Shown: in pieces, positions 44,330-53,850 of the stretch | How the letters are laid out: each line of letters begins with the position of its first letter | How positions within the stretch are numbered: position 1 is the stretch's first letter | Program-made: the position numbers and the translations under genes | Assembly (NCBI RefSeq): GCF_009669325.1 | Contig: NZ_SZWE01000001.1 | Coordinates: 2,485,501-2,549,500, forward strand | From: Roseovarius bejariae | GTDB taxonomy: Bacteria > Pseudomonadota > Alphaproteobacteria > Rhodobacterales > Rhodobacteraceae | Length of the DNA stretch: 64,000 bases | Direction: 5' to 3' | The notes under the pieces: model-generated | Told to the model about the DNA's origin: nothing | Database searches by the model: none | The model's input: only the letters and a program-made list of their open reading frames with translations

Positions 44330-45700
44330 TTAACTCACCCTGATCCAGTTCATCATGCCTGACATCTGGTGGCTGGGCATGTGGCAATGGAACATCCAGT
44401 CGCCGGGGTTGTGGGCGTTGAACACGACCTCGCGGGTTTCTCCCGGGGCCACGAGGATCGTGTCGCGCCATGGGCCGAAGCCCTCTCCGAACACTTCACG
44501 GAAATGCATCCCGTGCAGGTGCATGGCGTGCGGGAAGGCCGTGTTGTTGGTGATCGGAACCCGGATGGTTTCCCCCATGGAAGCTGCAAGAAGTGGTGTA
44601 TCGCCCATGCCCACCTGTCCGTTGAAGGCCCAGAATTGCCCGGCATCGGCAAGGGCGCCCATGTCCATCTTTTTCCCCTCATACGTGCCGCCCTCGGGCA
44701 ACCCGCGCATGGCACCGCCTTCCATGAGTAATGGCACAGCGCGGGCGTTTTCCAGGTCTATTTGCGGCATATCGTTCGGGGGCAGGGGCAAGGGCGCAGG
44801 GCGGGTTCTTTGCGCGGTTCCAGCCACAGGGAAGGTGGCAAGTGCGAAGGTCCCTTCGCGTTCGACCGAGGCAAGGATCGCCTCGTCACCCGCTTCGGCG
44901 GTGATATCGACGATCAGGTCGGTGCGTTGGGCAGGGCCGAGGGTGACGCGATCCACGCGTTCCGGCGTATCCAGTGGCATGGCGTCATGCGCCACAACCC
45001 AAGCCTTGAGGCCACGAAACCGAAGGTCGAAAATCCGTGCCGTGGCGGTGTTCACCAGCCGCAGGCGCAATCGCGTGCCGGGGCGCACCGTCTGGCGATG
45101 TTCGGGTGTCGCGTTGACGGTGATGTAATTGCCCAACCGACCGGCGTGGGACATATCGTGCCACGCCCCGAAGGAGGGATGGATCACCGCATCCTCGGCG
45201 ATCCGCCAATCGTCCAGCACCAGAACCCGGTCGTCGTCCACGTCCGGGGCCTCGGGCTCCTCGACCACCAGAACCCCGGCCATCCCGCGCGAGACCTGTT
45301 CGGCCGAATTGGTGTGCGGGTGGTACCAGAAGGTCCCGGCATCATTGAGCTTGAACCGATAATCGAAGGTCTCGCCCGGCGCGACGGGCGCCTGTGTGAG
45401 GTCCGGCACCCCGTCCATCGCATTGGGCAGGCGCAGCCCGTGCCAGTGAATTGTCGTATCCTGTGCCTCCAGTGCGTTGACCAGTCGTACATCCAGCGTA
45501 TCGCCTTGCGTATAGCGCAGCATTTCCCCCGGCACCTGCCCGTTGAAGGCCCAGACATCGGTGGCGGCATAGCCCTCCGGGGCCAATTGCCGGGTCGCGG
45601 GCGCGGCGGTCAGGTCTTTCCGGGGCGCGGCCAGCGCGGTGTGTGGCAGGGCGGCCAGCGCCGTGGTGGCGGCAAGGAATCTGCGGCGGGTCAGTGGCAT
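44330..45700 (-). CDS. Tat-exported multicopper oxidase
   Basis: 456 residues. A twin-arginine signal (LTRRRFLAATTALAALPHTALA) shows export of the folded protein. All four copper motifs are present: HWHGLR, FWYHPHTNS, HAMHLHGMHF and the C-terminal DWMFHCHMPSHQMSGMM, whose Cys, His and Met serve the type 1 site. Length suits three cupredoxin domains, close to CueO/CumA-type oxidases. Likely role is periplasmic Cu(I), Mn(II) or phenol oxidation. A Met-rich insert as in CueO is not evident, although GMHF and the terminal methionines could aid copper handling. Confidence 0.92.
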   Translation of the reverse strand: MPLTRRRFLAATTALAALPHTALAAPRKDLTAAPATRQLAPEGYAATDVWAFNGQVPGEMLRYTQGDTLDVRLVNALEAQDTTIHWHGLRLPNAMDGVPDLTQAPVAPGETFDYRFKLNDAGTFWYHPHTNSAEQVSRGMAGVLVVEEPEAPDVDDDRVLVLDDWRIAEDAVIHPSFGAWHDMSHAGRLGNYITVNATPEHRQTVRPGTRLRLRLVNTATARIFDLRFRGLKAWVVAHDAMPLDTPERVDRVTLGPAQRTDLIVDITAEAGDEAILASVEREGTFALATFPVAGTAQRTRPAPLPLPPNDMPQIDLENARAVPLLMEGGAMRGLPEGGTYEGKKMDMGALADAGQFWAFNGQVGMGDTPLLAASMGETIRVPITNNTAFPHAMHLHGMHFREVFGEGFGPWRDTILVAPGETREVVFNAHNPGDWMFHCHMPSHQMSGMMNWIRVS

Positions 45701-45761
45701 GGGCTTTGTCCTCTTGTTGCGGTCAAGATGCGCCTTTTTGTCGTGCGATCAAGGTCTGAGC

Positions 45762-46055
45762 CTAGCGTTTCCGCCGCCCTCCCGGCGTTTTCGAGTGAAA
45801 GCCCGGGGGGCGCTTGGCAATCCAGTTGATGAACCGGGCCAGACGAGGATGGGTGCGCAGGGCCTCGACCGTCGAAAAATCACGCGCCAGTTCGGCCTCG
45901 GTCAGGGTGGCGTGGATTTCGTTGTGGCAGATCTGGTGCAACAAAACCGTCGGTCCGCCCTTGCCTCCTTTCAGCTTGGGCACAAGGTGGTGCAGGCTTT
46001 GCCGCGCGTCGGGTGGAATGGGGCGCCCGCAAAGCGGGCAAATCGGATGATCCAT
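45762..46055 (-). CDS. Small HNH-endonuclease-fold protein
   Basis: 97 residues from ATG 46055; a TTG 57 bases upstream is an alternative. An N-terminal zinc knuckle CPLCGRPI, then the HNH core HHLVPKLKGG and HQICHNEIHATLT, are clear. The C-terminal tail is Lys/Arg-rich. Stand-alone HNH proteins of this size cut or nick DNA, but many are uncharacterised housekeeping genes. No phage or restriction genes are nearby, so I do not assign a defence role. It lies upstream of and parallel to the multicopper oxidase. Confidence 0.82.
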   Translation of the reverse strand: MDHPICPLCGRPIPPDARQSLHHLVPKLKGGKGGPTVLLHQICHNEIHATLTEAELARDFSTVEALRTHPRLARFINWIAKRPPGFHSKTPGGRRKR

Positions 46056-46131
46056 CGCTTTTTCTTGATCCTTGGGCTTGAGACGGGCAAGAGGATGCCG
46101 GTGACGGGCCAAAAGGCAAGAGGTGTTTGGT

Positions 46132-47466
46132 ATGGAGTGGGACGCGCAACCCGAGATCGTTCAGCAAGCCTGGGGGTATGCCTTGCAAGGATGGGAGGTG
46201 GCCCAGGGCTGGTTGATGAGCCCCGCAGCGTGGTCACAGTTCGGGCTGTTGATCGGGTCGTACCTGTTGGCGGTGATTCTGAGCCGGAAACTCAAGCCGT
46301 GGCTGGGCCGTCTTCTCAGCCCGGATGAGACGCAGCAAGGCGTGTTTTCCAACATCCGGCGCTTCTTGCTGATCTTCGTGCCACTGCTTTTGCCAATGCT
46401 GGCCTATGGCTTTACCGGTATAGGTGAGTCTGTCACGCGGTCGCTGTTCGATAGCGGCGCGGTGATCGCCTTCGGCAAGCGGGTGTTCCTGCTGTTGGCG
46501 GCGCATATCCTCGTGCGTGACATCATCGGCGATCCGTTCCTCAAGGTCCTTGGCAAATACATCCTGATTCCGGTGGCGGCGCTGCACGCGGTTGGCCTGC
46601 TGGAGGTGGTGACCGAGCGGCTTGAGGCGACCATCGTACCGCTTGGCAACATGTCCTTCGATCTGCTCTGGCTGATCAAGGGCGTGGTCATGGGCGCGGT
46701 GGTGTTCTGGTTGGGGCGCTGGTCGAACGATCAATCCTCGACCTATATCGAATCCCAGCAAGAAATGCGGCCGGCCACCCGGCAACTGGCGGCCAAGGCT
46801 GCCGAGATCGCGATTTTCGGCGCCGCCTTCCTGATCCTGATGAACATCATGGGGATACCGCTTACCTCGCTGGCGGTCTTGGGCGGTGCGATTGGTGTGG
46901 GCCTCGGGTTCGGCCTGCAAAAGATCGCGTCGAACTATATCTCGGGCGTGATCCTGTTGCTGGAAGGGCAGGCCACGGTTGGCGACTATGTCGAGCTGGA
47001 CAACGGCGAGGCCGGGACCATCGTGAAAACCACCGCACGGGCGATGTTCCTGGAAACCTTCGATGGTCGCTGGATCGTGGTCCCGAACGAGGATTTCATC
47101 ACGACGCGGGTGGTCAACTACTCGGACCAAGGCAGCGCCAATCGCTACGAGGCGCCGTTCTCGGTGTCTTACAACACCGACATCAACCTGATCCCGCCCA
47201 TGGTGGAAAAGGCCGTGTCGGATCTGCCCTTCATCCTGCAAGAGCCGGATGGCCCGGATTGCGAATTGCGCGCCTTTGGCGACAGCGGGGTGGAGTTTTG
47301 TGTCGAGTTCTGGGTGAACGGCATCGACGACGGCAAGAACAAGTTCACCCCGAAGGTGATGTTCGCCATCTGGAACGTCCTGAAAGACAACGGTATCGAA
47401 ATCCCCTTCCCGCAGCGCGTTGTGCATCACGTGGGTCTGGACAAGGGCGAGCCCCCGGCGGTATGA
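46132..47466 (+). CDS. MscS-family mechanosensitive ion channel
   Basis: 444 residues from ATG 46132; GTG 46123 is possible. An N-terminal set of about four hydrophobic helices precedes the MscS pore helix LAVLGGAIGVGLGFGLQKIASNYISGVILLL, with the Gly/Ala packing of TM3. The beta domain then has GDYVELDNGEAGTIVKTTARAM and NEDFITTRVVNYS. The C-terminal alpha-beta region ends VVHHVGLDKG. It releases solutes on hypo-osmotic shock, relevant to a marine organism. Its TGA overlaps the next ATG by four bases. Confidence 0.92.
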   Translation: MEWDAQPEIVQQAWGYALQGWEVAQGWLMSPAAWSQFGLLIGSYLLAVILSRKLKPWLGRLLSPDETQQGVFSNIRRFLLIFVPLLLPMLAYGFTGIGESVTRSLFDSGAVIAFGKRVFLLLAAHILVRDIIGDPFLKVLGKYILIPVAALHAVGLLEVVTERLEATIVPLGNMSFDLLWLIKGVVMGAVVFWLGRWSNDQSSTYIESQQEMRPATRQLAAKAAEIAIFGAAFLILMNIMGIPLTSLAVLGGAIGVGLGFGLQKIASNYISGVILLLEGQATVGDYVELDNGEAGTIVKTTARAMFLETFDGRWIVVPNEDFITTRVVNYSDQGSANRYEAPFSVSYNTDINLIPPMVEKAVSDLPFILQEPDGPDCELRAFGDSGVEFCVEFWVNGIDDGKNKFTPKVMFAIWNVLKDNGIEIPFPQRVVHHVGLDKGEPPAV

Positions 47467-48620
47467 GCCGCGCCCTGATCATCGGCGCGGGCCCCGCCGG
47501 GTTGATGGCGGGGGAGGCTTTGGCGCAGGCGGGCCATGACGTGACCGTGGCCGAGGCCAAGCCGTCACCCGCGCGCAAGTTCCTGATGGCGGGGAAATCG
47601 GGGCTGAACCTGACGAAAGATGAAGGGGCCGAGGCCTTCCTCGCCGCTTATGGCGATGCGGCACAGGCGTTGCGTCCGATGCTTGATGCTTTCGGCCCAC
47701 GTGACGTGATGGCTTGGGCCGAGGGATTGGGCCAGCCGCTGTTCACCGGCAGCACGGGGCGGGTATTTCCCAAGGCGATGAAGGCCTCGCCCCTTCTGCG
47801 CGCATGGCTGGCCCGGCTGGAGGGGCAGGGTGTGCGCCTCAACCGCCGCTGGCGCTGGGCCGGATGGGATGGGGAAACCGTTCTGATGGACACGCCCGAG
47901 GGGCGCCTGCGCCTGACGCCGGATGCCACCGTCTTGGCCTGTGGCGGGGCCAGTTGGGCACGTTTGGGGTCAGATGGCGCATGGGCCGGGTACATGCCGG
48001 ATGCGGTGTCCGCCTTCAAAACTGCCAATATGGGATTCCAGGTGGCGTGGTCCGATCACATGCGCCGCCATTTCGGCACCCCTGTCAAAGGCGTTGCCCT
48101 GCATGCAGGGGCGATCACCTCGCGCGGTGAGATCGTGATTTCCGAGCGGGGTATAGAGGGCGGCGGTATTTATTCAGTGTCCGCAGCAATGCGCGAGGGC
48201 GCGCCGCTGGTCCTTGACCTGCTGCCCGATCTGGACGTGAACACGGTGCGCCAACGGCTTTCCCGCCCACGCGGCAAGGACAGCCTCAAGAACCACCTGC
48301 GCAAGACGCTGAAGCTGGACCCGGTGAAACAGGCGCTGTTGATGGAATTCGCCCGCCCCTTGCCGGAGGATCTGGCGCCGGTGCTCAAGGCATTGCCCAT
48401 CCCCCACCAAGGCCCGCGCCCCATGGACGAGGCGATTTCGACAGCGGGCGGGCTGCGGTTCGATGCACTCGACAAGGGGCTGATGCTGCGTGACCGGCCC
48501 GGCACCTTCGCTGCCGGGGAAATGCTGGATTGGGAGGCGCCGACGGGGGGGTACCTTCTGACAGCCTGCTTCGCCACGGGGCTATGGGCCGGGCAGCACG
48601 CGGCGAAATGGCTGACCTGA
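47463..48620 (+). CDS. BaiN/HI0933-type flavoprotein (FAD-dependent oxidoreductase)
   Basis: 385 residues. The dinucleotide-binding motif IIGAGPAGLMAG is at residues 6-17, followed by the family motif KFLMAGKSGLNLTKDE. A second signature, TGRVFPKAMKASPLLRAWL, and the C-terminal FAAGEMLDWEAPTGGYLLTACFATG with a conserved Gly-rich FAD loop place it in the HI0933/BaiN group. Reaction unknown; members were linked to aminoacetone or bile acid reduction on limited evidence. ATGA coupling to mscS suggests co-expression. Confidence 0.87.
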   Translation: MSRALIIGAGPAGLMAGEALAQAGHDVTVAEAKPSPARKFLMAGKSGLNLTKDEGAEAFLAAYGDAAQALRPMLDAFGPRDVMAWAEGLGQPLFTGSTGRVFPKAMKASPLLRAWLARLEGQGVRLNRRWRWAGWDGETVLMDTPEGRLRLTPDATVLACGGASWARLGSDGAWAGYMPDAVSAFKTANMGFQVAWSDHMRRHFGTPVKGVALHAGAITSRGEIVISERGIEGGGIYSVSAAMREGAPLVLDLLPDLDVNTVRQRLSRPRGKDSLKNHLRKTLKLDPVKQALLMEFARPLPEDLAPVLKALPIPHQGPRPMDEAISTAGGLRFDALDKGLMLRDRPGTFAAGEMLDWEAPTGGYLLTACFATGLWAGQHAAKWLT

Positions 48621-48684
48621 CGGGCCACGTTGCAATTTCGTATTTGCGGGGCTACCTCCTGTTCGGCAACAGGAGGCCCATCGC

Positions 48685-50031
48685 ATGACCCGACCGCTGG
48701 ATGATCTTACCCACGCGCTTTTGGAGGCCGCTCGTACCGCGGGGGCCGAGTCCGCCGATGCCATGGCGGTGCGCGGCACGTCCCTGAGTATCGACGTACG
48801 CGGCGGAGAACTGGAACAGGCCGAGCGCGCCGAGGGTGTGGATTTGGGGCTGCGCGTTCTGGTGGGGCAGCGGCAGGCTTGCGTGTCGTCCTCGGATGAA
48901 CGCCCCGAGACCATCACAGCACTGGCCGAACGGGCCGTCGCCATGGCGCGCGAGGCGCCGGAGGACCCCTTCATCGGTCTGGCCGGCCCTTCGCAACTGG
49001 CGCAGGATTGGGATATCGCGGCGCTGGAACTGGCCGATGACAGCCCCGAACCCGCGCCCGGGGCCTTGCAGGACGATGCCCGCCGGGCCGAGGCGGCGGC
49101 GCAGGCCGTCGAGGGCGTGACGCAGGTGCAATCGGCCAGCGCGGGCTATTCCGCGCGTGAGATTTACATGGCCGCGACCAATGGATTTGCCGGGGGGTAC
49201 AGGCGCACCGACCGGGCGCTGGGCTGCGTCGCCATCGCCGGCGAAGGCACCGGGATGGAGCGCGACCACGATGGCGACAGCCGGATTTTTCAGGCCGACC
49301 TGCGCGATGCCGAAGACATCGGCCGCACCGCCGGGGAACGCGCCGTCAGCCAACTGGGCGCGCGCAAGCCGCGCACTGGCGCTTATCCGGTGTTGTTCGA
49401 TGAACGTATCGCGGCCTCGCTTATCGGGCATCTTCTGGCGGCCAGCAATGGCGCGGCCATTTCGCGGGGGTCGTCGTGGTTGCTGGGCAAGCTGGGCGAG
49501 GAGGTTCTGCCCAAGGGTCTGTCCCTGATCGAAGACCCGCACCGCCCCCGCGCCATGGCCTCGCGCCCCTTCGATGCCGAGGGCCTGCCGACGCGCAAAC
49601 GCGCACTGGTGGACGATGGGGTTCTGACCGGTTGGACGCTGGACCTTGCCAATGCCCGCAAGCTTGAGATGGACAGCACCGGCAACGCCAAGCGCGGCAC
49701 CTCTTCGGCCCCCAGTCCGGGCAATTGGAACGTGGCGCTGACCCAGGGCGCGCAAAGCCGCGAGGACCTGATCGCGCAAATGGGAACGGGCCTGATCGTG
49801 ACCTCGATGATCGGCGCGACGATCAACCCCAACACCGGCGACTATTCGCGCGGGGCCAGCGGGTTCTGGGTGGAAAACGGCGAGGTCGTGCATCCCGTCA
49901 ACGAGATCACCATCGCCGGGTCGCTGCCCGAGATGCTGCGCCGCATGACGCCTGCAAACGACGCCCGCCCATGGCTGAGCCGGGTGGTGCCGTCGCTTCT
50001 GGTCGAGGGGTTGACCCTTGCCGGCGAGTGA
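48685..50031 (+). CDS. pmbA: TldE/PmbA, metalloprotease partner subunit
   Basis: 448 residues from ATG 48685, with AACAGGAGG well placed. It aligns in plan with TldD (SIDVRGGELEQAERAEGVDLGLRV early; GNAKRGTSSAPSPGNWNVAL and later GATINPNTGDYSRGASGFWVENG) but has no HExxH motif, as expected of TldE. The TldD-TldE heterodimer has one zinc site supplied by TldD. Its partner gene is at 35144-36568 on the other strand. The 3' end overlaps the phosphatase gene by 14 bp. Confidence 0.95.
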   Translation: MTRPLDDLTHALLEAARTAGAESADAMAVRGTSLSIDVRGGELEQAERAEGVDLGLRVLVGQRQACVSSSDERPETITALAERAVAMAREAPEDPFIGLAGPSQLAQDWDIAALELADDSPEPAPGALQDDARRAEAAAQAVEGVTQVQSASAGYSAREIYMAATNGFAGGYRRTDRALGCVAIAGEGTGMERDHDGDSRIFQADLRDAEDIGRTAGERAVSQLGARKPRTGAYPVLFDERIAASLIGHLLAASNGAAISRGSSWLLGKLGEEVLPKGLSLIEDPHRPRAMASRPFDAEGLPTRKRALVDDGVLTGWTLDLANARKLEMDSTGNAKRGTSSAPSPGNWNVALTQGAQSREDLIAQMGTGLIVTSMIGATINPNTGDYSRGASGFWVENGEVVHPVNEITIAGSLPEMLRRMTPANDARPWLSRVVPSLLVEGLTLAGE

Positions 50032-50794
50032 TCTGCCCCTTTTGATCGAGGCCGCGCAGGAGGCGGGCCTGATCGCCACGCGCTATACCGGCGACAGCGC
50101 CAAGCGCTGGGACAAGCCCGGCGGCCTTGGCCCGGTGACCGAGGCCGACATGGCCGTGAACGAGATGCTAGAGCGTGATCTGCGCGCCGCCCGGCCCGAT
50201 TATGGCTGGTTGTCGGAAGAAACCGAGGATGGCGCCGCGCGTCTGGGGCGCGAGCATGTGTTCATCATCGACCCCATCGACGGCACCCGCAGTTTCATCG
50301 ACGGCTCGGCCACTTGGGCGCATTCTTTGGCCGTGGCCGAGGCGGGCATCGTCACGGCGGCGGTGATCTATTTGCCCCTGCGGAACAAGCTTTATGCCGC
50401 CGCCGCGGGGCAGGGGGCGACGCTGAACGATGCGCCGATCACCGTCAGCACCCGCAGCCGCCTTTCCGGTGCCCATGTCATCGCCGCGAAACCAAACCTT
50501 GACCCCGGGAACTGGAAGGCCGGGCGTGTGCCCGACGTGGCCCGCGCGCACCGGCCCTCGCTGGCTTACCGGCTCAGCCTCGTGGCCGAGGGGCGGTTCG
50601 ATGCCATGCTGACCCTGCGGCGCAGCTGGGAATGGGACATCGCCGCAGGTGACCTGATCCTGCGCGAGGCCGGGGCGGTGACCAGTGATCGCAAGGGCAA
50701 CCCTCTTTGCTTCAACAATGCCGAACCCCTGCTGAACGGCGTGGTAACGGCCAATCCCGCGCTGCACCGGGCGATCCTGTCCGAGCTAAGCTAG
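50018..50794 (+). CDS. CysQ-like inositol monophosphatase-family phosphatase
   Basis: 258 residues from TTG 50018 inside the end of pmbA. The metal-binding motifs are GPVTEADMAVNE, WLSEETEDG, IDPIDGTRSFIDG (the DPIDGT signature) and WEWDIAAGDLILREAG near the end. This is the Li-sensitive phosphatase fold. Members hydrolyse PAP (CysQ), inositol phosphate or histidinol phosphate (HisN). A CysQ or 3'-nucleotidase role is the usual annotation beside pmbA, but the substrate is not determined by these motifs. Confidence 0.9.
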   Translation: MPASDLPLLIEAAQEAGLIATRYTGDSAKRWDKPGGLGPVTEADMAVNEMLERDLRAARPDYGWLSEETEDGAARLGREHVFIIDPIDGTRSFIDGSATWAHSLAVAEAGIVTAAVIYLPLRNKLYAAAAGQGATLNDAPITVSTRSRLSGAHVIAAKPNLDPGNWKAGRVPDVARAHRPSLAYRLSLVAEGRFDAMLTLRRSWEWDIAAGDLILREAGAVTSDRKGNPLCFNNAEPLLNGVVTANPALHRAILSELS

Positions 50795-50874
50795 GCGATA
50801 ATCTCGCGATGGGGGTTGCCGGGGCTGACGATCCGGGTCTAATGGCAGGACATTCCCAAGACCCGGACCCACCC

Positions 50875-51777
50875 ATGACACGATCCGACAACCTGACCGG
50901 CGCGATCCTGATGATGGCCTCGATGGCCAGCTTCACGATCAACGATACCTTCATGAAGGCGTTGGCCGGGGAGGTGCCGTTGTTTCAGGTGCTCTTTCTG
51001 CGGGGGATTTTCACCACGGTTGCCGTGGCCGGAATCGCCTGGTGGATGGGGGCCTTGTTCGCCCGCGTCTCGCGGCGCGATGCCGGTAGTATCCTCTTGC
51101 GCATGGTGGGCGAGATCGGGTCGGCCTATTTTTTCCTTACCGCGCTGTTCAACATGCCCATCGCCAACATGACGGCGATCCTTCAGGCGTTGCCGCTGAC
51201 CATCACGCTGGCCGCGGCTCTTGTGTTCGGCGATCCCATCGGCTGGCGGCGGATGTCGGCGATCCTGATCGGGTTCGTCGGTGTCATGCTGATCGTGCGG
51301 CCGGGGGCCGAGGATTTCACGGTCTATTCGATCTATGCGCTGGTCGCCGTGGGCTTCGTCACGCTGCGCGATTTGGCCACCCGGCGGCTGTCCAAGGAAA
51401 CGCCGACGATGCTGGTGACAGTCATCACCTCGACCTCGATCATGATCTTTTTCGGGCTGGCCAGCCTGACAATCGACTGGGCGCCCATGGATGCGCGCGC
51501 CTACGGCCTGACCTTCGGGGCGGCGGTGATGATCATCGGCGGCTATCTCTTTTCGATCATGGTGATGCGGGTGGGCGAGATCAGCTTTATCGCGCCCTTC
51601 CGCTATACCGGGTTGATCTGGGCGCTTCTGCTGGGCTGGCTTGTCTTCGACGAATGGCCCGGTCCGGTCACCCTTCTGGGGGCGGCGATCGTCGTGGGGT
51701 CGGGGATGTTCATGCTGTATCGCGAAGCACAGCTTGGCCGCCAAACACGCTTTTCACATGGGCCTCGTCCACGTTGA
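50875..51777 (+). CDS. DMT-superfamily transporter (EamA domains)
   Basis: 300 residues from ATG 50875; ATGs at 50809 and 50842 are open in frame and no start has a good ribosome-binding site. Ten hydrophobic helices form two EamA repeats: ILMMASMASFTINDTFMKAL to VMLIVRPG, and YSIYALVAVGFVTLRDLATR to IVVGSGMFMLYRE. This is a different subgroup from the exporter at 34192. Substrate unknown. Its last 68 bases overlap the end of the convergent gene on the other strand. Confidence 0.87.
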   Translation: MTRSDNLTGAILMMASMASFTINDTFMKALAGEVPLFQVLFLRGIFTTVAVAGIAWWMGALFARVSRRDAGSILLRMVGEIGSAYFFLTALFNMPIANMTAILQALPLTITLAAALVFGDPIGWRRMSAILIGFVGVMLIVRPGAEDFTVYSIYALVAVGFVTLRDLATRRLSKETPTMLVTVITSTSIMIFFGLASLTIDWAPMDARAYGLTFGAAVMIIGGYLFSIMVMRVGEISFIAPFRYTGLIWALLLGWLVFDEWPGPVTLLGAAIVVGSGMFMLYREAQLGRQTRFSHGPRPR

Positions 51778-52534
51778 ATTTTGCGCGCAGCAGGTCCAAC
51801 TGTGCAGGCGTGGCCGGTGCGGGTTTGTCCTTGCGGTTCGAGGCATTGGAATCGTTGTCGCCATGCACGGCGCGGATATACATCGGCATCCCCGGGTCAA
51901 TCAGCGTCGGCATGGTTTCATGCAGCTTGTGATGCCCATAGTTCATGATCGTCTTCTTCGCCCCGGGTTTGAACAGGGCCGCAAGGCCACAGGCCAGGAA
52001 GGGAATCTGCACCTCGCGCAGGCGGATACCCTCGGGCGATAGCGCGGCCTCGAAGCCGCTGGAGAATTCAAAGACCATGTTCTGCCATGGCTGGCGCATG
52101 GGGGCGGACCGCCCGGCCAGACGTCGGATCGCCCGGACAAAGTTTACCCCCACCGCATCGTCGTCATCCAGACGGAATTGCAGGGATTCCTCGGTATCCT
52201 CGCCCAGTTCCGCCTTGATGGCGGCCTGCATGGCATAGCGGTGCTTGACAGGCTCCATCTCGACGATCCTGATCTGTTTTACCGGCGCGGTGATGTCGTG
52301 GAGCCGGTCGAGATAGGGCTTGGGCATTCGCGGCCCGATCACGATAAGGAAGGTAAATCGCGGGTCCCTCTGCGCCGCGATCGACGGAAGGGTCAGGGTT
52401 TCGAAATGGTTGAACCGAAGGTCCATGCGCTCGGGCTGATATAGGTAAGCCTCGCGTTCTTCCACGCTGTCGTGCATCCGTTTGAACCCGCCAAGGGCAG
52501 GGTAGGAAAATCGGCATAATCCGATGACGCGCAT
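51710..52534 (-). CDS. Putative rhamnosyltransferase-family protein
   Basis: 274 residues from ATG 52534, with GAGGG upstream; a longer frame upstream lacks a signal. MRVIGLCRFSYPALGGF begins a GT-A-like fold. FLIVIGPRMPKPYLDRL, and the acidic metal-binding stretch RLDDDDAVGVNFVRAI (DxD-like), match the putative rhamnosyl transferase group common in roseobacters. It could modify surface polysaccharide. No polysaccharide cluster is nearby. Its 3' end overlaps the convergent transporter gene by 68 bp, with both frames plausibly coding. Confidence 0.75.
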   Translation of the reverse strand: MRVIGLCRFSYPALGGFKRMHDSVEEREAYLYQPERMDLRFNHFETLTLPSIAAQRDPRFTFLIVIGPRMPKPYLDRLHDITAPVKQIRIVEMEPVKHRYAMQAAIKAELGEDTEESLQFRLDDDDAVGVNFVRAIRRLAGRSAPMRQPWQNMVFEFSSGFEAALSPEGIRLREVQIPFLACGLAALFKPGAKKTIMNYGHHKLHETMPTLIDPGMPMYIRAVHGDNDSNASNRKDKPAPATPAQLDLLRAKFNVDEAHVKSVFGGQAVLRDTA

Positions 52535-52976
52535 CGCGGCCCTCACTTGCATGTACTGCGGGGCATGGTGACAAATGCATGGGGCGCAAACAAGGCCAAA
52601 GGCAGGCGTTTGGATGCAAACCGCGACCGCGCATTCAGACTTGTCACCCCGTAAAACCACCCGTACACGGTCGCTCCGGGCCCGCGATGCCGCAGGCGAA
52701 AAGGGCCATGGAAGCGGCAGTTGACAACCCTCGCGACTCCCCCTATACGCGCCTCATCCCGGCGAGGGGGTCGCCCCGGTGCCGAACTCAAGATTGAAGT
52801 GGTCAAGATCCAGGCGCTTTTATATGCCTCGATCCTCTGGGAACCAACCGCGTCGTTCACCTCGGAATGGGAACGAATGCGGCATTTGCGTTTTGCGGAC
52901 GCGTAAGGCGCTGAAAGTTTAACCGCACGCATCCGCGTGCAAGACACATGTGTTGCAAGACGGGGAAAGAGACCCA
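52535..52976. other. 442-bp region upstream of the str operon
   Basis: No established gene. The left part (52535-52720) holds the promoter side of the minus-strand rhamnosyltransferase gene, with nothing I can define. The right part contains the rpsL promoter and a leader of about 220 nt. A 32-codon ATG frame (52824-52922, encoding a basic peptide with CGIC) lies in the leader; coding is doubtful. Confidence 0.6.
52721..52749 (+). promoter_or_regulatory. Housekeeping promoter of the rpsL-rpsG-fusA-tuf operon
   Basis: A perfect -35 box TTGACA (52721-52726), 17-bp spacer, then TATACG (52744-52749), the best sigma-70 match found in the window. Expected start near 52756 gives a leader of about 220 nt before rpsL. 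The leader contains a 6-bp hairpin GCACGC/GCGTGC at 52925-52940, about 36 bp before the start codon. Confidence 0.8.
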
Positions 52977-53348
52977 ATGCCAACGATCCAACAGCTGATC
53001 CGCAAGCCGCGGCAGCCCAAAATCAGAAGTCAGAAGTCCATGCACCTGCAGGGGTGCCCTCAGAAGCGTGGCGTCTGCACGCGCGTCTATACCACGACGC
53101 CGAAAAAGCCGAACTCGGCCATGCGGAAGGTTGCCAAGGTGCGCCTGACCAACGGCTTCGAAGTCATCAGCTATATCCCCGGTGAAAGCCACAACCTTCA
53201 GGAGCACTCGGTTGTCCTGATCCGTGGCGGCCGTGTGAAAGACCTTCCCGGTGTGCGCTACCACATCCTGCGCGGTGTGCTTGACACGCAAGGCGTCAAG
53301 GATCGGAAACAGCGCCGCTCGAAATACGGCGCCAAGCGTCCGAAGTAA
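52977..53348 (+). CDS. rpsL: 30S ribosomal protein S12
   Basis: 123 residues from ATG 52977. Sequence is nearly invariant, with [11 protein letters not shown] at the start, [17 protein letters not shown] in the decoding loop and [17 protein letters not shown]. Both lysines where streptomycin-resistance changes occur (PKKP and RVKD) are wild type. The aspartate of VKDLPG, the beta-methylthiolation site in other bacteria, is kept. S12 lies at the decoding centre of the 30S subunit. First gene of the str operon and 12 bp before rpsG. Confidence 0.99.
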   Translation: MPTIQQLIRKPRQPKIRSQKSMHLQGCPQKRGVCTRVYTTTPKKPNSAMRKVAKVRLTNGFEVISYIPGESHNLQEHSVVLIRGGRVKDLPGVRYHILRGVLDTQGVKDRKQRRSKYGAKRPK

Positions 53349-53357
53349 GAGGAATAA

Positions 53358-53831
<474 letters not shown>

Positions 53832-53850
53832 ACCCTAGAGGCATTACACC

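Noticed and set aside
45762..46055. HNH protein as part of a defence system
   Set aside because: No methylase, toxin, phage or restriction genes adjoin it; neighbours are a multicopper oxidase and an MscS channel.
52824..52922. A 32-codon gene in the rpsL leader
   Set aside because: Weak ribosome-binding site and Arg/Ser-rich composition expected from chance in GC-rich DNA; kept only as a question within the leader finding.
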